A stretch of 64,000 nt of DNA from Alsobacter sp045348435 (GCF_045348435.1 NZ_CP157484.1:2914001-2978000); one strand, 5' to 3'; counted from the first letter of the stretch, positions 1 through 9,085 are shown. Notes: generated by a model not told the origin, from the letters alone. Numbers and translations: made by a program.

Positions 1-477
1 GGCCAGCACGTTGGCGTCCGCGCGGCGAACCGAGTTGCCGGTCCGAAAACCGTTGAACACCGTCTGGTTGAGCTGCACGCCGACGCCGCGCGGAAAAAAT
101 TTCTCGTTCGCCGAGCCCTGGGGGGTGGTCAGGTCCTGAACGGTGTATCCGGCGTCCGCCGACGCGGCGATCTTCGGCCGATAGCCCGACAGCGCCTGAT
201 TCACGTTCTCGTCGACGGCGCGAACGGCCGCCCGCTGCGCATTCAGCTGAGGGTTTGCGTTATAGGCTCGCGCAAGGGCGCTCTCCATGGTTTCCGCATT
301 CACCACTCCGCTGGGAAGCAGCAAAGCGGCGACCGCGCAGGACAGAAGCGCCTTGCGCGCGTTTGGGGTCAGACCCTTTGACAATTCGCCACCCGCCTCG
401 TCGTACCTGGAGCCGCTCCGGACAATTGCCTCCCAGAGCGGCGGAAGTCTGCGCAGCAAAGCCGCAAACGCAACCAT
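1..477 (-). CDS. tolC: TolC-family outer membrane efflux/secretion protein, N-terminal part (gene runs off the window)
   Basis: Reading the minus strand from an ATG at 477 gives 159 in-frame codons up to the window edge. The N-terminus is long; a basic stretch and hydrophobic segment (ARKALLSCAVAALLLPSGVVNA) look like a signal peptide whose true start may lie at an internal codon. The mature part begins ETMESALARAYNANPQLNAQ and continues with GYRPKIAASADAGY and GVQLNQTVFNGFRTGNSVRRA, the recurrent pattern of the TolC type I secretion channel. The family forms trimeric outer-membrane exit ducts for efflux pumps and type I secretion. The Pcm-like gene lies just upstream on the same strand, a pairing I recall as common in Rhizobiales. 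The C-terminal two thirds cannot be judged. Confidence 0.88.
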   Translation of the reverse strand, partial: MVAFAALLRRLPPLWEAIVRSGSRYDEAGGELSKGLTPNARKALLSCAVAALLLPSGVVNAETMESALARAYNANPQLNAQRAAVRAVDENVNQALSGYRPKIAASADAGYTVQDLTTPQGSANEKFFPRGVGVQLNQTVFNGFRTGNSVRRADANVLA

Positions 478-599
478 AGCTAAGTTTATGACACGCAGCC
501 TAACCTCAGCTTGCTAGAGGCTAACCTGTCCCAGGCGATCATTGAAGTTGCCTGGGCCGATTTCGAGTCACTGCCGCAAAAAGGTGACAGTGGTAAACG

Positions 600-1265
600 T
601 CAAAACACGAAGGTCGGGACAGGCTTGAACTCATCGATGACCGGGGCTGCGGCGTCGAAAACCGCCCTGCCCCCCATGATGTCTCCCGACTTTCTGTAGA
701 CCATCGCCTTGGCCGAGCGGCCCACGCCATGGACGCCGACCAGGCGGCCGCCGTCGCGCAGCTGGGCGAAGAGTTCGGTCGGCTCCAGTTCGAACGCCCC
801 GTTGACCACGATGACGTCGAACGGCGCCTCCTTCCGGCAGCCGTCTTTCAGCGGGCCCGACACGACGGCGACGTTCGCGACGCCCAGGCCGCCCAGGATC
901 TCGCCGGCTTTGGACGCAAGCGCCGGATCCGATTCGACCGCCACCACCGAGGCGGCGAGCCGCGCCAGCACGGCGCTGGAATAGCCCGTGCCGCACCCGA
1001 CGTCGAGGACCACGTCCTCCGGGCGAATCGCGGCGGCTTGCAGAAGCCGGGCGAAAACCATCGGGGAGAGCATCGTGCGCTTGGCCCCATCGGCGGCGCC
1101 GATGGTCAGGCCCAGATCCGCATAGGCGATGCTGCGCTGGTCCGCCGCGACGAAAAGCTCGCGCGGCGTCTCCTCCATGGCCTCCAGCACGGGCGCGGAC
1201 GTGATGTCATACGTCCGCAGCTGGCAGTCGACCATCATGCGGCGCTGCAAAGCATAGTCGGGCAT
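600..1265 (-). CDS. pcm: protein-L-isoaspartate O-methyltransferase family protein
   Basis: A 221-residue protein. The start (MPDYALQRRMMVDCQLRTYD) is preceded by a strong ribosome site, AGGAGGTCACC. A SAM-binding glycine loop (VLDVGCGTGYSS, about residues 86-97) follows the PCMT-type region RTMLSPMVFARLLQAA, and VVAVESD marks the acidic end of strand 2. Classical Pcm methylates L-isoaspartyl residues for protein repair. Proteins of this shorter rhizobial type next to tolC are annotated by homology, and their substrate is not established. It is upstream of the TolC gene on the same strand with a gap of about 120 bases, so co-transcription is possible. The open frame extends upstream through the tRNA-Cys gene, so the longer start is rejected. 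Confidence 0.88.
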   Translation of the reverse strand: MPDYALQRRMMVDCQLRTYDITSAPVLEAMEETPRELFVAADQRSIAYADLGLTIGAADGAKRTMLSPMVFARLLQAAAIRPEDVVLDVGCGTGYSSAVLARLAASVVAVESDPALASKAGEILGGLGVANVAVVSGPLKDGCRKEAPFDVIVVNGAFELEPTELFAQLRDGGRLVGVHGVGRSAKAMVYRKSGDIMGGRAVFDAAAPVIDEFKPVPTFVF

Positions 1266-1417
1266 GGGGTGACCTCCTGCGGGAAGGAAGACGGCGCGGA
1301 CCGGGCGGCCGCAGCCAACAACGTGCGGCGTTTTCGACCAGCCGAAGCGAAAACGCAAGCGCTCCCGATATCCGGCGAAGCCCTGCGCGGGCGATGGTCT
1401 TGAAGGATGCCGGGGGA

Positions 1418-1491
1418 TGGAGGCCTCGCCCGGAATCGAACCGGGGTGCAAGGATTTGCAGTCCTCTGCGTAACCACTCCGCCACGAGGCC
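1418..1491 (-). tRNA. tRNA-Cys (GCA)
   Basis: The minus strand folds as a cloverleaf: acceptor GGCCTCG pairs with CGAGGCC, the anticodon loop carries GCA between CAGAGGACT and AATCCTTGC, and the T arm contains GGTTCGATTCC. The 3' CCA is encoded (1418-1420). It lies between pcm and the oppositely oriented tRNA-Asn gene. Confidence 0.95.
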
Positions 1492-1664
1492 ATCGTGTCT
1501 CCGCCCGGGAGTTGGGCGGCGCGAGCAAGGCCCTGATACAGAACTCGCCGCGGCCGGGCAACGCCTTTCGTTTCGATTGGTTGACTGAAATCTTTTGCGG
1601 CCCACTTCGCATCGAAGGGGTTGCGCGACCGGTTCGGCTGATGTAATCCCCCGCCTGCCGACGG

Positions 1665-1740
1665 TCCCCGATAGCTCAGTTGGTAGAGCATTCGACTGTT
1701 AATCGAATTGTCGCAGGTTCGAGCCCTGCTCGGGGAGCCA
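1665..1740 (+). tRNA. tRNA-Asn (GTT)
   Basis: The plus strand reads TCCCCGATAGCTCAGTTGG, then the anticodon region GACTGTTAATC (anticodon GTT), the T arm GGTTCGAGCC, and acceptor CGGGGAG with encoded CCA at the end. All four stems are visible. No integrase or direct repeat is seen beside it. Confidence 0.96.
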
Positions 1741-1857
1741 ACTCTCTCCGTCGGCGTCTGAAAATCCAAACCAGTCCAGAGACTTGAGCTTGGCCCGCCA
1801 CGGCCGGGACGCCCGGCTGTTCGGTCGGCTTGCGATTGCGCGGGCGCCATGCGCCGG

Positions 1858-1887
1858 TGATCTGGGTCGGGTCGCGCGCCGTAGGCT
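1858..1887 (+). promoter_or_regulatory. candidate ECF-sigma (RpoE/ChrR type) promoter of the photolyase operon
   Basis: TGATCT (1858-1863), an 18-base spacer, then TAGGCT (1882-1887), 37 bases before the photolyase ATG. The same -35 core and identical spacing occur before the ChrR-like gene (9832-9861). A TGATCC-type -35 is what is known for the Rhodobacter sphaeroides sigma-E/ChrR singlet-oxygen regulon, which also contains a photolyase and lipid genes. Assignment to that class is inference. Confidence 0.6.
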
Positions 1888-1924
1888 GGGGGCTCCGCAG
1901 CGCCTCCGGGAGATGGGCAGCCTC

Positions 1925-3388
1925 ATGACACGACCCGCGCTCGTCTGGTTCCGCGAGGACCTCCGGCTCTCCGACAACCCGGCCCTGACCGCAGCCCGCG
2001 ACAGCGGCGCGCCGGTGCTGGCCTTCTACGTCTTCGACGAGCAGAGCGACGGCGTCCGCCCGCTCGGCGGCGCGTCGCGCTGGTGGCTGCATCAGTCTCT
2101 GGCGGCGCTGGCGGCGAGCCTCGAGAAGGCAGGCGGCAGGCTGATGATTCTGCGCGGACCCGCCCGGATGGTGATCGAGCGGCTGCGCGTGAAGCTCGAC
2201 CCGGCGTCAGTGTACTGGAATCGCCGGTATGACGGCCCGGGCATGGCGATCGATTCGGACGTCAAAGCGGATCTGAAGTTCCTGGGGATCACCGTCGAGA
2301 GCTTCAACGGCGCCCTTCTGTACGAACCGTGGATGGTGAAGTCGCGCTCCGGCGAGCCGATGAAGGTGTTCACGCCCTTCTGGCGCGCCGCCCAGGCTTC
2401 CGGGCCGCCCCCCGCCCCGCTTCCCCCGGTGGACAAGCTGGCGAGCGCCAAGGCGAGCGACGCCGATCTGGGCGCCGTGACGCTGGACGACCTCGACCTG
2501 CTGCCCACCCGGCCGGACTGGGCCGGCGGGCTGAGGGAGGCCTGGACGCCCGGCGAGGCCGGCGCGCAGGCCCGCCTCGACGCCTTCCTCCGGCGCGAGC
2601 TGAAGGGCTATGGCGACGGGCGCAACAGGCCCGACCGGGCCGCGACCTCGCGCTTGTCCCCCTACCTTCGCTTCGGCGAGATCAGCCCCCGCCAGATCTG
2701 GGCCGCCGCCGAGGCGGCCGTCGAGAACGGTTCGTCCCCGGCGCCCGCGGAGGACCTGGCGAAGTTCCAGTCGGAGCTCGGTTGGCGCGAATTCTCGCAC
2801 CATCTCCTCTTCCGGCATCCGGAACTGGCGCGCACCAACATCCAGCGCAAGTTCGACGACTTTCCCTGGCGGCCGGACCCGGTTCTCGTCCGGGCCTGGC
2901 GGCGCGGGATGACCGGCTATCCCATCGTCGACGCCGGCATGCGACAGCTCTGGCGCACGGGATGGATGCACAACCGCGTGCGGATGATCACGGCGTCCTT
3001 TCTCATCAAGCACCTTCTCCAGGACTGGCGCGAGGGCGAAGCCTGGTTCTGGGACACGCTGGTCGACGCCGACCCGGCCAACAACGCCGCGAGCTGGCAA
3101 TGGGTCGCCGGCTCCGGGGCGGACGCCGCGCCCTATTACCGGATCTTCAACCCCATCCTGCAGGGCGAGAAATTCGATCCGCGGGGCGACTATGTCCGGG
3201 CCTTCGCGCCCGAGCTCGCCCGCCTGCCGGCGGACGTGATCCACAAGCCCTGGACCGCCTCTCCGGACGTCCTGGCCAGGGCCGGCGTGCGTCTGGGCGA
3301 CACCTATCCCCTCCCCATCGTCGACCACGGCGAAGCCCGGGCCCTGGCGCTCGCCGCGCTTTCGGAGATTTCCTCGTCGAAAGGCTGA
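1925..3388 (+). CDS. phr: deoxyribodipyrimidine photolyase (class I cryptochrome/photolyase family)
   Basis: A 487-residue protein of normal photolyase length. The N-terminal alpha/beta antenna-binding domain opens with ALVWFREDLRLSDNPAL. The C-terminal FAD domain shows SRLSPYLRFGEISPRQIW, FQSELGWREFSHHLLFRHPEL, RTGWMHNRVRMITASFLIKH and DADPANNAASWQWVAGSGAD, the FAD-cradle and tryptophan-chain motifs of light-driven pyrimidine-dimer repair enzymes. ATG 1925 is chosen from homologue starts (TRPALVWFRED); ATG 1913 in the same frame is possible. It is the first gene of a run with the FAD oxidoreductase, DUF1365, cfa and carrier genes, behind a candidate ECF promoter. This fits induction by photooxidative stress. 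A second, unrelated-class photolyase lies at 27.5 kb. Confidence 0.95.
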   Translation: MTRPALVWFREDLRLSDNPALTAARDSGAPVLAFYVFDEQSDGVRPLGGASRWWLHQSLAALAASLEKAGGRLMILRGPARMVIERLRVKLDPASVYWNRRYDGPGMAIDSDVKADLKFLGITVESFNGALLYEPWMVKSRSGEPMKVFTPFWRAAQASGPPPAPLPPVDKLASAKASDADLGAVTLDDLDLLPTRPDWAGGLREAWTPGEAGAQARLDAFLRRELKGYGDGRNRPDRAATSRLSPYLRFGEISPRQIWAAAEAAVENGSSPAPAEDLAKFQSELGWREFSHHLLFRHPELARTNIQRKFDDFPWRPDPVLVRAWRRGMTGYPIVDAGMRQLWRTGWMHNRVRMITASFLIKHLLQDWREGEAWFWDTLVDADPANNAASWQWVAGSGADAAPYYRIFNPILQGEKFDPRGDYVRAFAPELARLPADVIHKPWTASPDVLARAGVRLGDTYPLPIVDHGEARALALAALSEISSSKG

Positions 3389-3451
3389 AACCGAACGCGC
3401 GAAGCGCCCGTATACTCCAGCGCAATCGGCAACGCTTTCGCTTGGGTACAC

Positions 3452-4768
3452 ATGCGCATCGCCATCATCGGGACCGGCATCGCCGGCAACGCGGCCGCCT
3501 ATGCGATCGCGACCAGCACGTCCCATCGCCTGACGGTCTATGAGCGCGACGATCGCCTGGGCGGCCATTCGGCCACGGTGGACGTCGACTACGACGGCGA
3601 GCGAATCGCGGTGGACACGGGCTTCATCGTCTTCAACGAGCCCAACTACGAGAACCTGACGGCCCTCTTCGCCGAACTCGGCGTCGAGACGCGTGCCTCC
3701 GACATGAGCTTCGCAGTCTCGGCGCGCGGCGGCCGATTCGAGTGGTGCGGGCGCACGACGGACGTCGCCAACGGGCTCTTCGCCCAACGGCGCAACCTGC
3801 TCTCGCCCGGCTACATGCGCATGCTGATCGAGGTGCTGCGCTTCAATCGGGTCGCCGTCGAGGACCGGAAAGCCGGCCGGCTCGGCTCGCTGTCGCTCGA
3901 CCACTACGTCACCCTGCGCGGCTTCTCCCGGCGCTTCCGGGACGACTACATCGTGCCGATGGGCGCCGCGATCTGGTCGATGTCGCCGGCCGCCATGCTG
4001 GCCTTCCCGGCCGAAAGCTTCATCGCCTTCTTCCAGAACCACCATCTGCTGCAATGGGAGCGGCCGGTGTGGCGCACGGTCGTGGGCGGCAGCCGGTCCT
4101 ATGTCGAGCGCATCAGCGCTCCCTTTCGCGACCGGATCCGTCTGGGCGCCGGCGTGACCCGCGTCGTCCGCGGTCCCGAGGGGGTCGAAGTCACCGATTC
4201 GACCGGCCAGACGGACCTGTTCGACGAGGTCGTGTTCGCGTCCCATTCGGACCAGGCCCTCGCCATGCTGGCGGACGCGAGCGAGCAGGAGAAGGCCGTC
4301 CTGGGCGCCGTGCGGTTCCGCGACAACGACGTCTACCTCCACCGCGACCTCGCCCTGATGCCGCGCCGCCGCCGCGCCTGGTCGGCCTGGAACGTGATGC
4401 AGAACGACGACCCGCAGGCGGATCTGTGCGTCTCCTACTGGATGAACGCCTTGCAGGGCGTCGACCCGGCGAAGCCGCTTTTCGTGACCCTGAACCCACC
4501 TCGTCCGCCCGCGGCGGAGAAGAACTTCGGCCGCTTCAGCTACGCCCATCCCCAGTTCGACGCCGCGGCGCTCGCCGCCCAGAAGGCGCTGCCGGGCGTG
4601 CAGGGCCGCAATCGCGTCTGGTTCTGCGGCGCCTGGACCGGCTACGGCTTCCACGAGGACGGCATCCGCTCGGGCCTCGCAGTGGCCGAAGCGCTGGGCG
4701 CGACAGTGTCGTGGCGGCGCAAGGCGGTCGTGCAGGAGAGCGACGCCCTGCTCGAGGCCGCCGAATGA
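3452..4768 (+). CDS. FAD-dependent amine-oxidase-like oxidoreductase of cfa clusters
   Basis: A 438-residue protein with an N-terminal dinucleotide-binding motif (MRIAIIGTGIAGNAAA, G7/G9/G12), ending in the flavin-oxidase signature FCGAWTGYGFHEDGIRSGLAVAEAL. The sequence DRLGGHSATVDVD is typical of the NAD/FAD-binding proteins encoded beside DUF1365 and cyclopropane-fatty-acid synthase genes. In Rhodobacter the equivalent is annotated as a cyclopropane/cyclopropene fatty-acid synthesis flavin oxidase in the sigma-E regulon. It probably oxidises a lipid substrate, but the reaction is unknown. Its stop overlaps the DUF1365 start (ATGA), indicating translational coupling. The 63-base gap after the photolyase shows no terminator. 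Confidence 0.85.
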   Translation: MRIAIIGTGIAGNAAAYAIATSTSHRLTVYERDDRLGGHSATVDVDYDGERIAVDTGFIVFNEPNYENLTALFAELGVETRASDMSFAVSARGGRFEWCGRTTDVANGLFAQRRNLLSPGYMRMLIEVLRFNRVAVEDRKAGRLGSLSLDHYVTLRGFSRRFRDDYIVPMGAAIWSMSPAAMLAFPAESFIAFFQNHHLLQWERPVWRTVVGGSRSYVERISAPFRDRIRLGAGVTRVVRGPEGVEVTDSTGQTDLFDEVVFASHSDQALAMLADASEQEKAVLGAVRFRDNDVYLHRDLALMPRRRRAWSAWNVMQNDDPQADLCVSYWMNALQGVDPAKPLFVTLNPPRPPAAEKNFGRFSYAHPQFDAAALAAQKALPGVQGRNRVWFCGAWTGYGFHEDGIRSGLAVAEALGATVSWRRKAVVQESDALLEAAE

Positions 4769-5655
4769 GCGGAGCGCGCGCGATGTTTCCGCCTCCGGCG
4801 GACGCCGCCTCGATCTACCGGGGCGTTGTGATGCACGCCCGGCTGAAGCCGGTCGCGCATCGGTTCGCCTATGAGGTTTTCTCGCTCCTGGTCGATCTCG
4901 GCCGCCTGAAGGACGCCGACGCCGCGAGCGCCGTGTTCTCGGTCGGCCGCTTCAACCTGCTGTCTTTCCACGAGCGGGACCACGGCCCGCGCGACGGATC
5001 ATCGCTGCAGGAGCATGTCCGGCGCATCGTCGCGGCGGCGGGCGTCGAACCGCCGGACGGGCGCGTGCTCCTGCTGTGCTATCCGCGAATGCTCGGCTTC
5101 GCCTTCAATCCGCTGGCGGTCTATTTCGCCTACCGGGCCGACGGCGACCTCGCCGCCATCGTCTACGAGGTCCGCAACACCTTCGGGCAGAACCACACTT
5201 ATGTGTGTCCCGTCGAGGACGGCCAGATCGGTCCGGCCGGGGTCCGGCAGGAACGTCGCAAGCTCTTCTACGTGTCGCCATTCAACGGCATGGAGATGGG
5301 CTACCGGTTCCGCGTCCTTCCGCCCGGCGAGCGGGTCTCGCTGCGCATCCTGGAAACGGACGCCGAAGGCCCGCTCCTGTCGGCGGCCTTCCACGGCGAG
5401 CGGAGCGCATTGACCACCGGCTCCATCCTCGCCGCCCTGGCGCGCGTCCCTCTTCTCACCCTCAAGGTCGTCGGCGGCATCCACTGGGAGGCGCTGCGGC
5501 TCTGGGCCAAGGGCATGCGCCTGAAGCCCCGCCCGCCCGCGCCGCCCGCCGTCAGCATCGCCGACGGCGTCTACGCCAAGTCCCCCGCCGGGAGCGCCTT
5601 CCCCCACGATCCCACTCCGACGGGAGTTCAAGACATGGCCGCATCACGCGCATGA
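4765..5655 (+). CDS. DUF1365 family protein
   Basis: A 296-residue protein starting at an ATG that overlaps the preceding stop. Conserved family blocks are visible: GVVMHARLKPVAHRFAYEVF near residue 20, LLCYPRMLGFAFNPLAVYFAY, EVRNTFGQNHTYVCP and KLFYVSPFNGMEMGYRFR. The family has no experimentally settled activity that I can state. It is found with a flavin oxidase and a CFA synthase, so a role in membrane-lipid modification or its product is inferred. The C-terminus is proline-rich (LKPRPPAPPAV) and may be a linker. The stop overlaps the cfa start (ATGA), which fixes that start. Confidence 0.88.
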   Translation: MSGARAMFPPPADAASIYRGVVMHARLKPVAHRFAYEVFSLLVDLGRLKDADAASAVFSVGRFNLLSFHERDHGPRDGSSLQEHVRRIVAAAGVEPPDGRVLLLCYPRMLGFAFNPLAVYFAYRADGDLAAIVYEVRNTFGQNHTYVCPVEDGQIGPAGVRQERRKLFYVSPFNGMEMGYRFRVLPPGERVSLRILETDAEGPLLSAAFHGERSALTTGSILAALARVPLLTLKVVGGIHWEALRLWAKGMRLKPRPPAPPAVSIADGVYAKSPAGSAFPHDPTPTGVQDMAASRA

Positions 5656-6938
5656 CCAAGCATTTTTCAATGAGGACGCTCGGCCCGATGGACCTGTCGA
5701 TCCCCCTTGCCTCCACCCCGGTCCGGGTGACCGCCGAAAACCTGTCCGACCTGACGCGCGATCTTCCCTTCGCAGCTCGTCAGGCCGTGGCCTTCGCGGC
5801 GCGCCTGGAGGTGGGCTCCCTCACCGTCGGCCTGCCCGACGGCAGGACCCTGCTGATCGAGGGGCCGCAGGCCGGCCCGGACGCCGTGATGACGGTGCGC
5901 GACATCCAGTTCGCGAGGCGTCTCATCGAGGGCGGCGACATCGGCATCGCCGAAGCCTTCCTGCATGGCGAATGGGATACGCCGGACCTCACCCGCTTCC
6001 TCGAGCTCTTTTGCGCCAACCACCACCTGATCGCCAATATGCTGGAGCACCGGCCCTTCGCCCGGTTTCTCCAGCGCGTGCGCCACTGGATGAACCGCAA
6101 CACGCGCTCGGGCTCGCGCCGCAACATCCACGCCCACTACGATCTCGGGAACCGGTTCTACGAGTCCTGGCTCGACGGCTCGATGACCTATTCGTCGGCC
6201 CTGTTCGCCGGGGCGGGCGAAGACCTGGCCACCGGCCAGAAGCGCAAATACGAAGCGCTGGCCCACAAGCTTCAGATCGGCCCCGAGCACCACGTCCTGG
6301 AGATCGGATGCGGATGGGGCGGCTTCGCCGAATACGCCGCGAGCGAAATCGGCTGCCGCGTCACCGGCCTGACGATCTCGCGCGAGCAGTTCGACTACGC
6401 CCGCCGCCGCATGGCCGAAGCCGGCCTCGCCGACAGGGTCGAGATCAAGCTCCAGGACTATCGTGACGAGAAGGGCGTCTATGACCGCATCGCCTCGATC
6501 GAGATGTTCGAGGCCGTGGGCGAGGAGTACTGGGCGGTCTATTTCCGCCAATTGTCCGCGCGGCTCAAGGCCGGGGGATCGGCCGGGCTGCAGGTCATCA
6601 CCATCAAGGACAGCCTGTTCGAGACCTATCGGCGCGAGATCGACTTCATCCGCCGCTACATCTTCCCGGGCGGCATGCTGCCCTCCCCCGCCATGATGAA
6701 GCATCTCGGCGAGAAGGTCGGCCTCGCGCTCCGCGACGAGCGGATCTTCGGGCTGGATTACGCGGTGACGCTCGCCACCTGGCGCGAGCGATTCCGCGAG
6801 GCGTGGCCGAACCTCGTCCCGCTCGGCTTCGACGAGCGCTTCCGGCGCATGTGGGAGTACTACCTGGCCTATTGCGAGGCGGGGTTCCTCTCCGGCAACA
6901 TCGACGTGCGCCAGATCGTCTACACGAAGCCCGCGTGA
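5652..6938 (+). CDS. cfa: cyclopropane-fatty-acyl-phospholipid synthase family methyltransferase
   Basis: A 428-residue protein. The N-terminal lipid-binding part contains GGDIGIAEAFLHGEWDTPDL. The catalytic part has IHAHYDLGNRFYESWLDGSMTYSSA (about 159-183), the SAM loop VLEIGCGWGGFAEYAA (215-230), TGLTISREQFDYAR and RRYIFPGGMLPS. CFA synthases transfer methylene from SAM to a double bond of membrane phospholipid acyl chains; related enzymes make methylated or furan fatty acids. The overlaps on both sides (ATGA with DUF1365, GTGA with the carrier) put it inside a translationally coupled operon. The tyrosine-rich C-terminus (WEYYLAYCEAGF) is typical. Which of the possible lipid products is made cannot be read from sequence. 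Confidence 0.93.
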   Translation: MTKHFSMRTLGPMDLSIPLASTPVRVTAENLSDLTRDLPFAARQAVAFAARLEVGSLTVGLPDGRTLLIEGPQAGPDAVMTVRDIQFARRLIEGGDIGIAEAFLHGEWDTPDLTRFLELFCANHHLIANMLEHRPFARFLQRVRHWMNRNTRSGSRRNIHAHYDLGNRFYESWLDGSMTYSSALFAGAGEDLATGQKRKYEALAHKLQIGPEHHVLEIGCGWGGFAEYAASEIGCRVTGLTISREQFDYARRRMAEAGLADRVEIKLQDYRDEKGVYDRIASIEMFEAVGEEYWAVYFRQLSARLKAGGSAGLQVITIKDSLFETYRREIDFIRRYIFPGGMLPSPAMMKHLGEKVGLALRDERIFGLDYAVTLATWRERFREAWPNLVPLGFDERFRRMWEYYLAYCEAGFLSGNIDVRQIVYTKPA

Positions 6939-8284
6939 CCGGCGACGCCGAGCCGAGCGCACGGCGGCTGCTGGCCTATGCGCTGCCGGCCCTTCCGCTC
7001 GCGATCCTGAGCCTGCCCTTCTATGTGCTGGTGCCGGCCTATTACGCGGCGGGCCTCGCTTTGCCCATCGCGGCCGTCGGCCAGACGCTCATGTGGGTGC
7101 GCGTCATGGACGCCGTCAGCGACCCGATCGTGGGCGCCCTCGCGGACCGGTTCCGCCCGCGATTCGGGCGCCGGCGGCTGTGGGTCGCGCTGGCGACGCC
7201 CTTCGTCGTGATCGCCGCGTGGGGCGTCTTCGCCCCGCCGGCCTCTGCGGGCCTCTGGCATCTGTTTGGCTGGGGCGCGGCGCTATCCATCGCCTGGACG
7301 GCGGTCCAGATCCCCTATGGCGCGTGGGGCGCGGAGCTGTCGCGGTCCTATGCGGGACGCAACCGCGTCACCGCCTATCGCGAGGCCCTGACCGTGGCGG
7401 GCGCCCTGCTGGCGCTGACCCTTCCGGCGCTTCTGCCGCGCTTTGGCGTGGAGGGCGACGGCGCGGTCCTGGCCGCCTTCGCGGCGATCGTCGCCGTCGC
7501 CCTCCCGCTCGGGACGGCGACCGCCGTGCTCGTCGTGCCCGAGCCCGTGGAGCGCTCCCGCGAGACGGCGGGCTGGCGCGAGGGCCTCGCGGGGCTTGCG
7601 GCGAACCTGCCCTTCCGCCGGCTGCTTGTCGCCTTCCTGATCAACGGCCTCGCCAATGGCCTGCCGGCCACGCTGTTTCTCTTCTTCGTGCGCTTCCGGC
7701 TGGACGCCGCCGATGCGGCGGGCCCGCTGCTCGTCCTCTACTTCCTGGCCGGGGTCGCCGGCGTGCCCGGCTGGCTCTGGCTGGCGCGGCGCACCAGCAA
7801 GCATCGGGCCTGGTGCTGGGGGATGATGCTGGCCTGCGCGGCGTTCTCGGTCGCGCCATGGCTCGGGTCGGGCGACGTCGCCGCCTTCGCAGCCGTCACG
7901 CTCGTCACCGGCCTGGCCCTGGGCGCGGACGTCATCCTCCCGGCCAGCATGCAGGCGGACGTGATCGACGTCGACACGGCCCGCTCCGGCCAGGAGCGGA
8001 CCGGCGTTTATCTGGCGTTCTGGGCGCTCGCCACGAAGCTGGCGTTGGCCGGCGCGGTGGGCGTGGCCTTCCCGATCCTCGGCGCGGCCGGGTTCGACGC
8101 GGCGCTCGGCTCCGGCAACCCGCCCTCGAGCCTCGCCACGCTGGCCTTTCTCTACGCCGGTCTTCCGGTTTTGCTGAAGCTCGTCGCCATCGGGCTCGTC
8201 TGGCGGTTTCCGCTCGACGCCCAGGCCCATGCGCAATTGCGCCGCGCTATCGAGGCCGCGCGGGAGCGCGCGACGCCTCCCTAG
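6935..8284 (+). CDS. GPH-type (sugar:cation symporter-like) MFS transporter
   Basis: A 449-residue, very hydrophobic protein with about twelve predicted membrane segments. The loop 2/3 motif MDAVSDPIVGALADRFRPRFGRRRLWV is diagnostic of glycoside-pentoside-hexuronide carriers, and PYGAWGAELSRSYAGRNRVTAYRE and ADVIDVDTARSGQERTGVYLAFW are further family landmarks. The start is a GTG overlapping the cfa stop by four bases; a longer frame opening inside cfa is rejected. Known relatives import sugars with cations, but this member sits in a lipid-modification operon, where a similar gene occurs in the Rhodobacter sigma-E regulon as I recall. Its substrate is unknown and may be a lipid precursor or head group. 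It converges on the SDR with a 9-base gap. Confidence 0.85.
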   Translation: MTGDAEPSARRLLAYALPALPLAILSLPFYVLVPAYYAAGLALPIAAVGQTLMWVRVMDAVSDPIVGALADRFRPRFGRRRLWVALATPFVVIAAWGVFAPPASAGLWHLFGWGAALSIAWTAVQIPYGAWGAELSRSYAGRNRVTAYREALTVAGALLALTLPALLPRFGVEGDGAVLAAFAAIVAVALPLGTATAVLVVPEPVERSRETAGWREGLAGLAANLPFRRLLVAFLINGLANGLPATLFLFFVRFRLDAADAAGPLLVLYFLAGVAGVPGWLWLARRTSKHRAWCWGMMLACAAFSVAPWLGSGDVAAFAAVTLVTGLALGADVILPASMQADVIDVDTARSGQERTGVYLAFWALATKLALAGAVGVAFPILGAAGFDAALGSGNPPSSLATLAFLYAGLPVLLKLVAIGLVWRFPLDAQAHAQLRRAIEAARERATPP

Positions 8285-8293
8285 ATGTCGAAT

Positions 8294-9085
8294 CTAGCGC
8301 CCGCGCCCGACGCCCGTCGCCCGCGCGACGAGCGGAAAATACAGGCCGTAGGGCAGGTGGTTGATCGCCTTCAGGATCCACGACAACCGGCGTGGGAAGG
8401 TGATCTCGAACCCGCCTTTGGCGAAGCCGTCGCAAATCCGCCGCGCCGCGTCCTCGGCCGGGATCAGGAACGGCATCGGGAACTCGTTCCGGTCGGTCAG
8501 CGGCGTGCCGACGAAGCCCGGATTGACCACCTGCAAGGTGATCCCAACATCGTCGCAGGTGAATTTCAGCGCTTCGGCCATGTTTATCAGCGCCGCCTTG
8601 GTGGCCCCGTAGGCCGCCGACGTCGGCAAGCCGCCATAGCCCGCGACCGACGCGTTCAACGCGATCTGCCCCCGCCCCCGCCCGGTCATCGCCGGGATCA
8701 GGACGGCGAGGCCGTTCACCGCGCCTCCGACATTCACCTCGAAGGTCCGCATCACCAGATCGGCGTCAAAGCCGGCGCCCTTCATGGGATAGAACGTGCC
8801 GGCGTTGAGGAAGGCCAGGGCGACGGGGCCCAGGTCCCGCTCGATCGCCGCAAAAGCCTCGGCCACTTCGTCCTTGCGCGTCACATCCGCCGGAAAGGCG
8901 ACGATCCGTCCCGGGCCGGGCGCCTCGCGGGCCAGCGCCTCCAACTCCTCGCGGCGGCGGGCCGTGGCCGCGACCGCGTAGCCGCGGCGCGCCAGCTCCA
9001 GAGCGGTGGCCCGGCCGATGCCCGAGCTCGCGCCCGTGACCCACGCCACGCCGTCGGCCGGAGACGCCCGATAGGAGTTCGCCAT
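8294..9085 (-). CDS. short-chain dehydrogenase/reductase (SDR)
   Basis: A 263-residue classical SDR: cofactor loop TGASSGIGRA near residue 18, NAG motif (LAFLNAGTFYP), catalytic Ser in NASVAGYGG and the Y-x3-K pair in AAYGATKAALINMAEALK. The basic RR after strand 2 (TARRREELEAL) suggests NADP(H). The C-terminal region FPRRLSWILKAINHLPYGLYF is basic and hydrophobic and could touch the membrane. It lies 36 bases downstream of the ChrR-like gene on the same strand and is probably co-transcribed from the ECF-type promoter. An SDR is also part of the Rhodobacter sigma-E regulon. The substrate is unknown; a lipid-derived carbonyl is a reasonable guess. Confidence 0.85.
   Translation of the reverse strand: MANSYRASPADGVAWVTGASSGIGRATALELARRGYAVAATARRREELEALAREAPGPGRIVAFPADVTRKDEVAEAFAAIERDLGPVALAFLNAGTFYPMKGAGFDADLVMRTFEVNVGGAVNGLAVLIPAMTGRGRGQIALNASVAGYGGLPTSAAYGATKAALINMAEALKFTCDDVGITLQVVNPGFVGTPLTDRNEFPMPFLIPAEDAARRICDGFAKGGFEITFPRRLSWILKAINHLPYGLYFPLVARATGVGRGR

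Noticed and set aside
600..1850. Extended 416-codon version of the Pcm gene
   Set aside because: The extension passes through the tRNA-Cys and tRNA-Asn genes; the start at 1265 has a strong ribosome site and the family N-terminus.
2207..4654. 815-codon minus-strand frame opposite the photolyase and FAD oxidoreductase
   Set aside because: Shadow of two well-supported genes; no family motif, Gly/Arg/Val-rich composition and no ribosome site.
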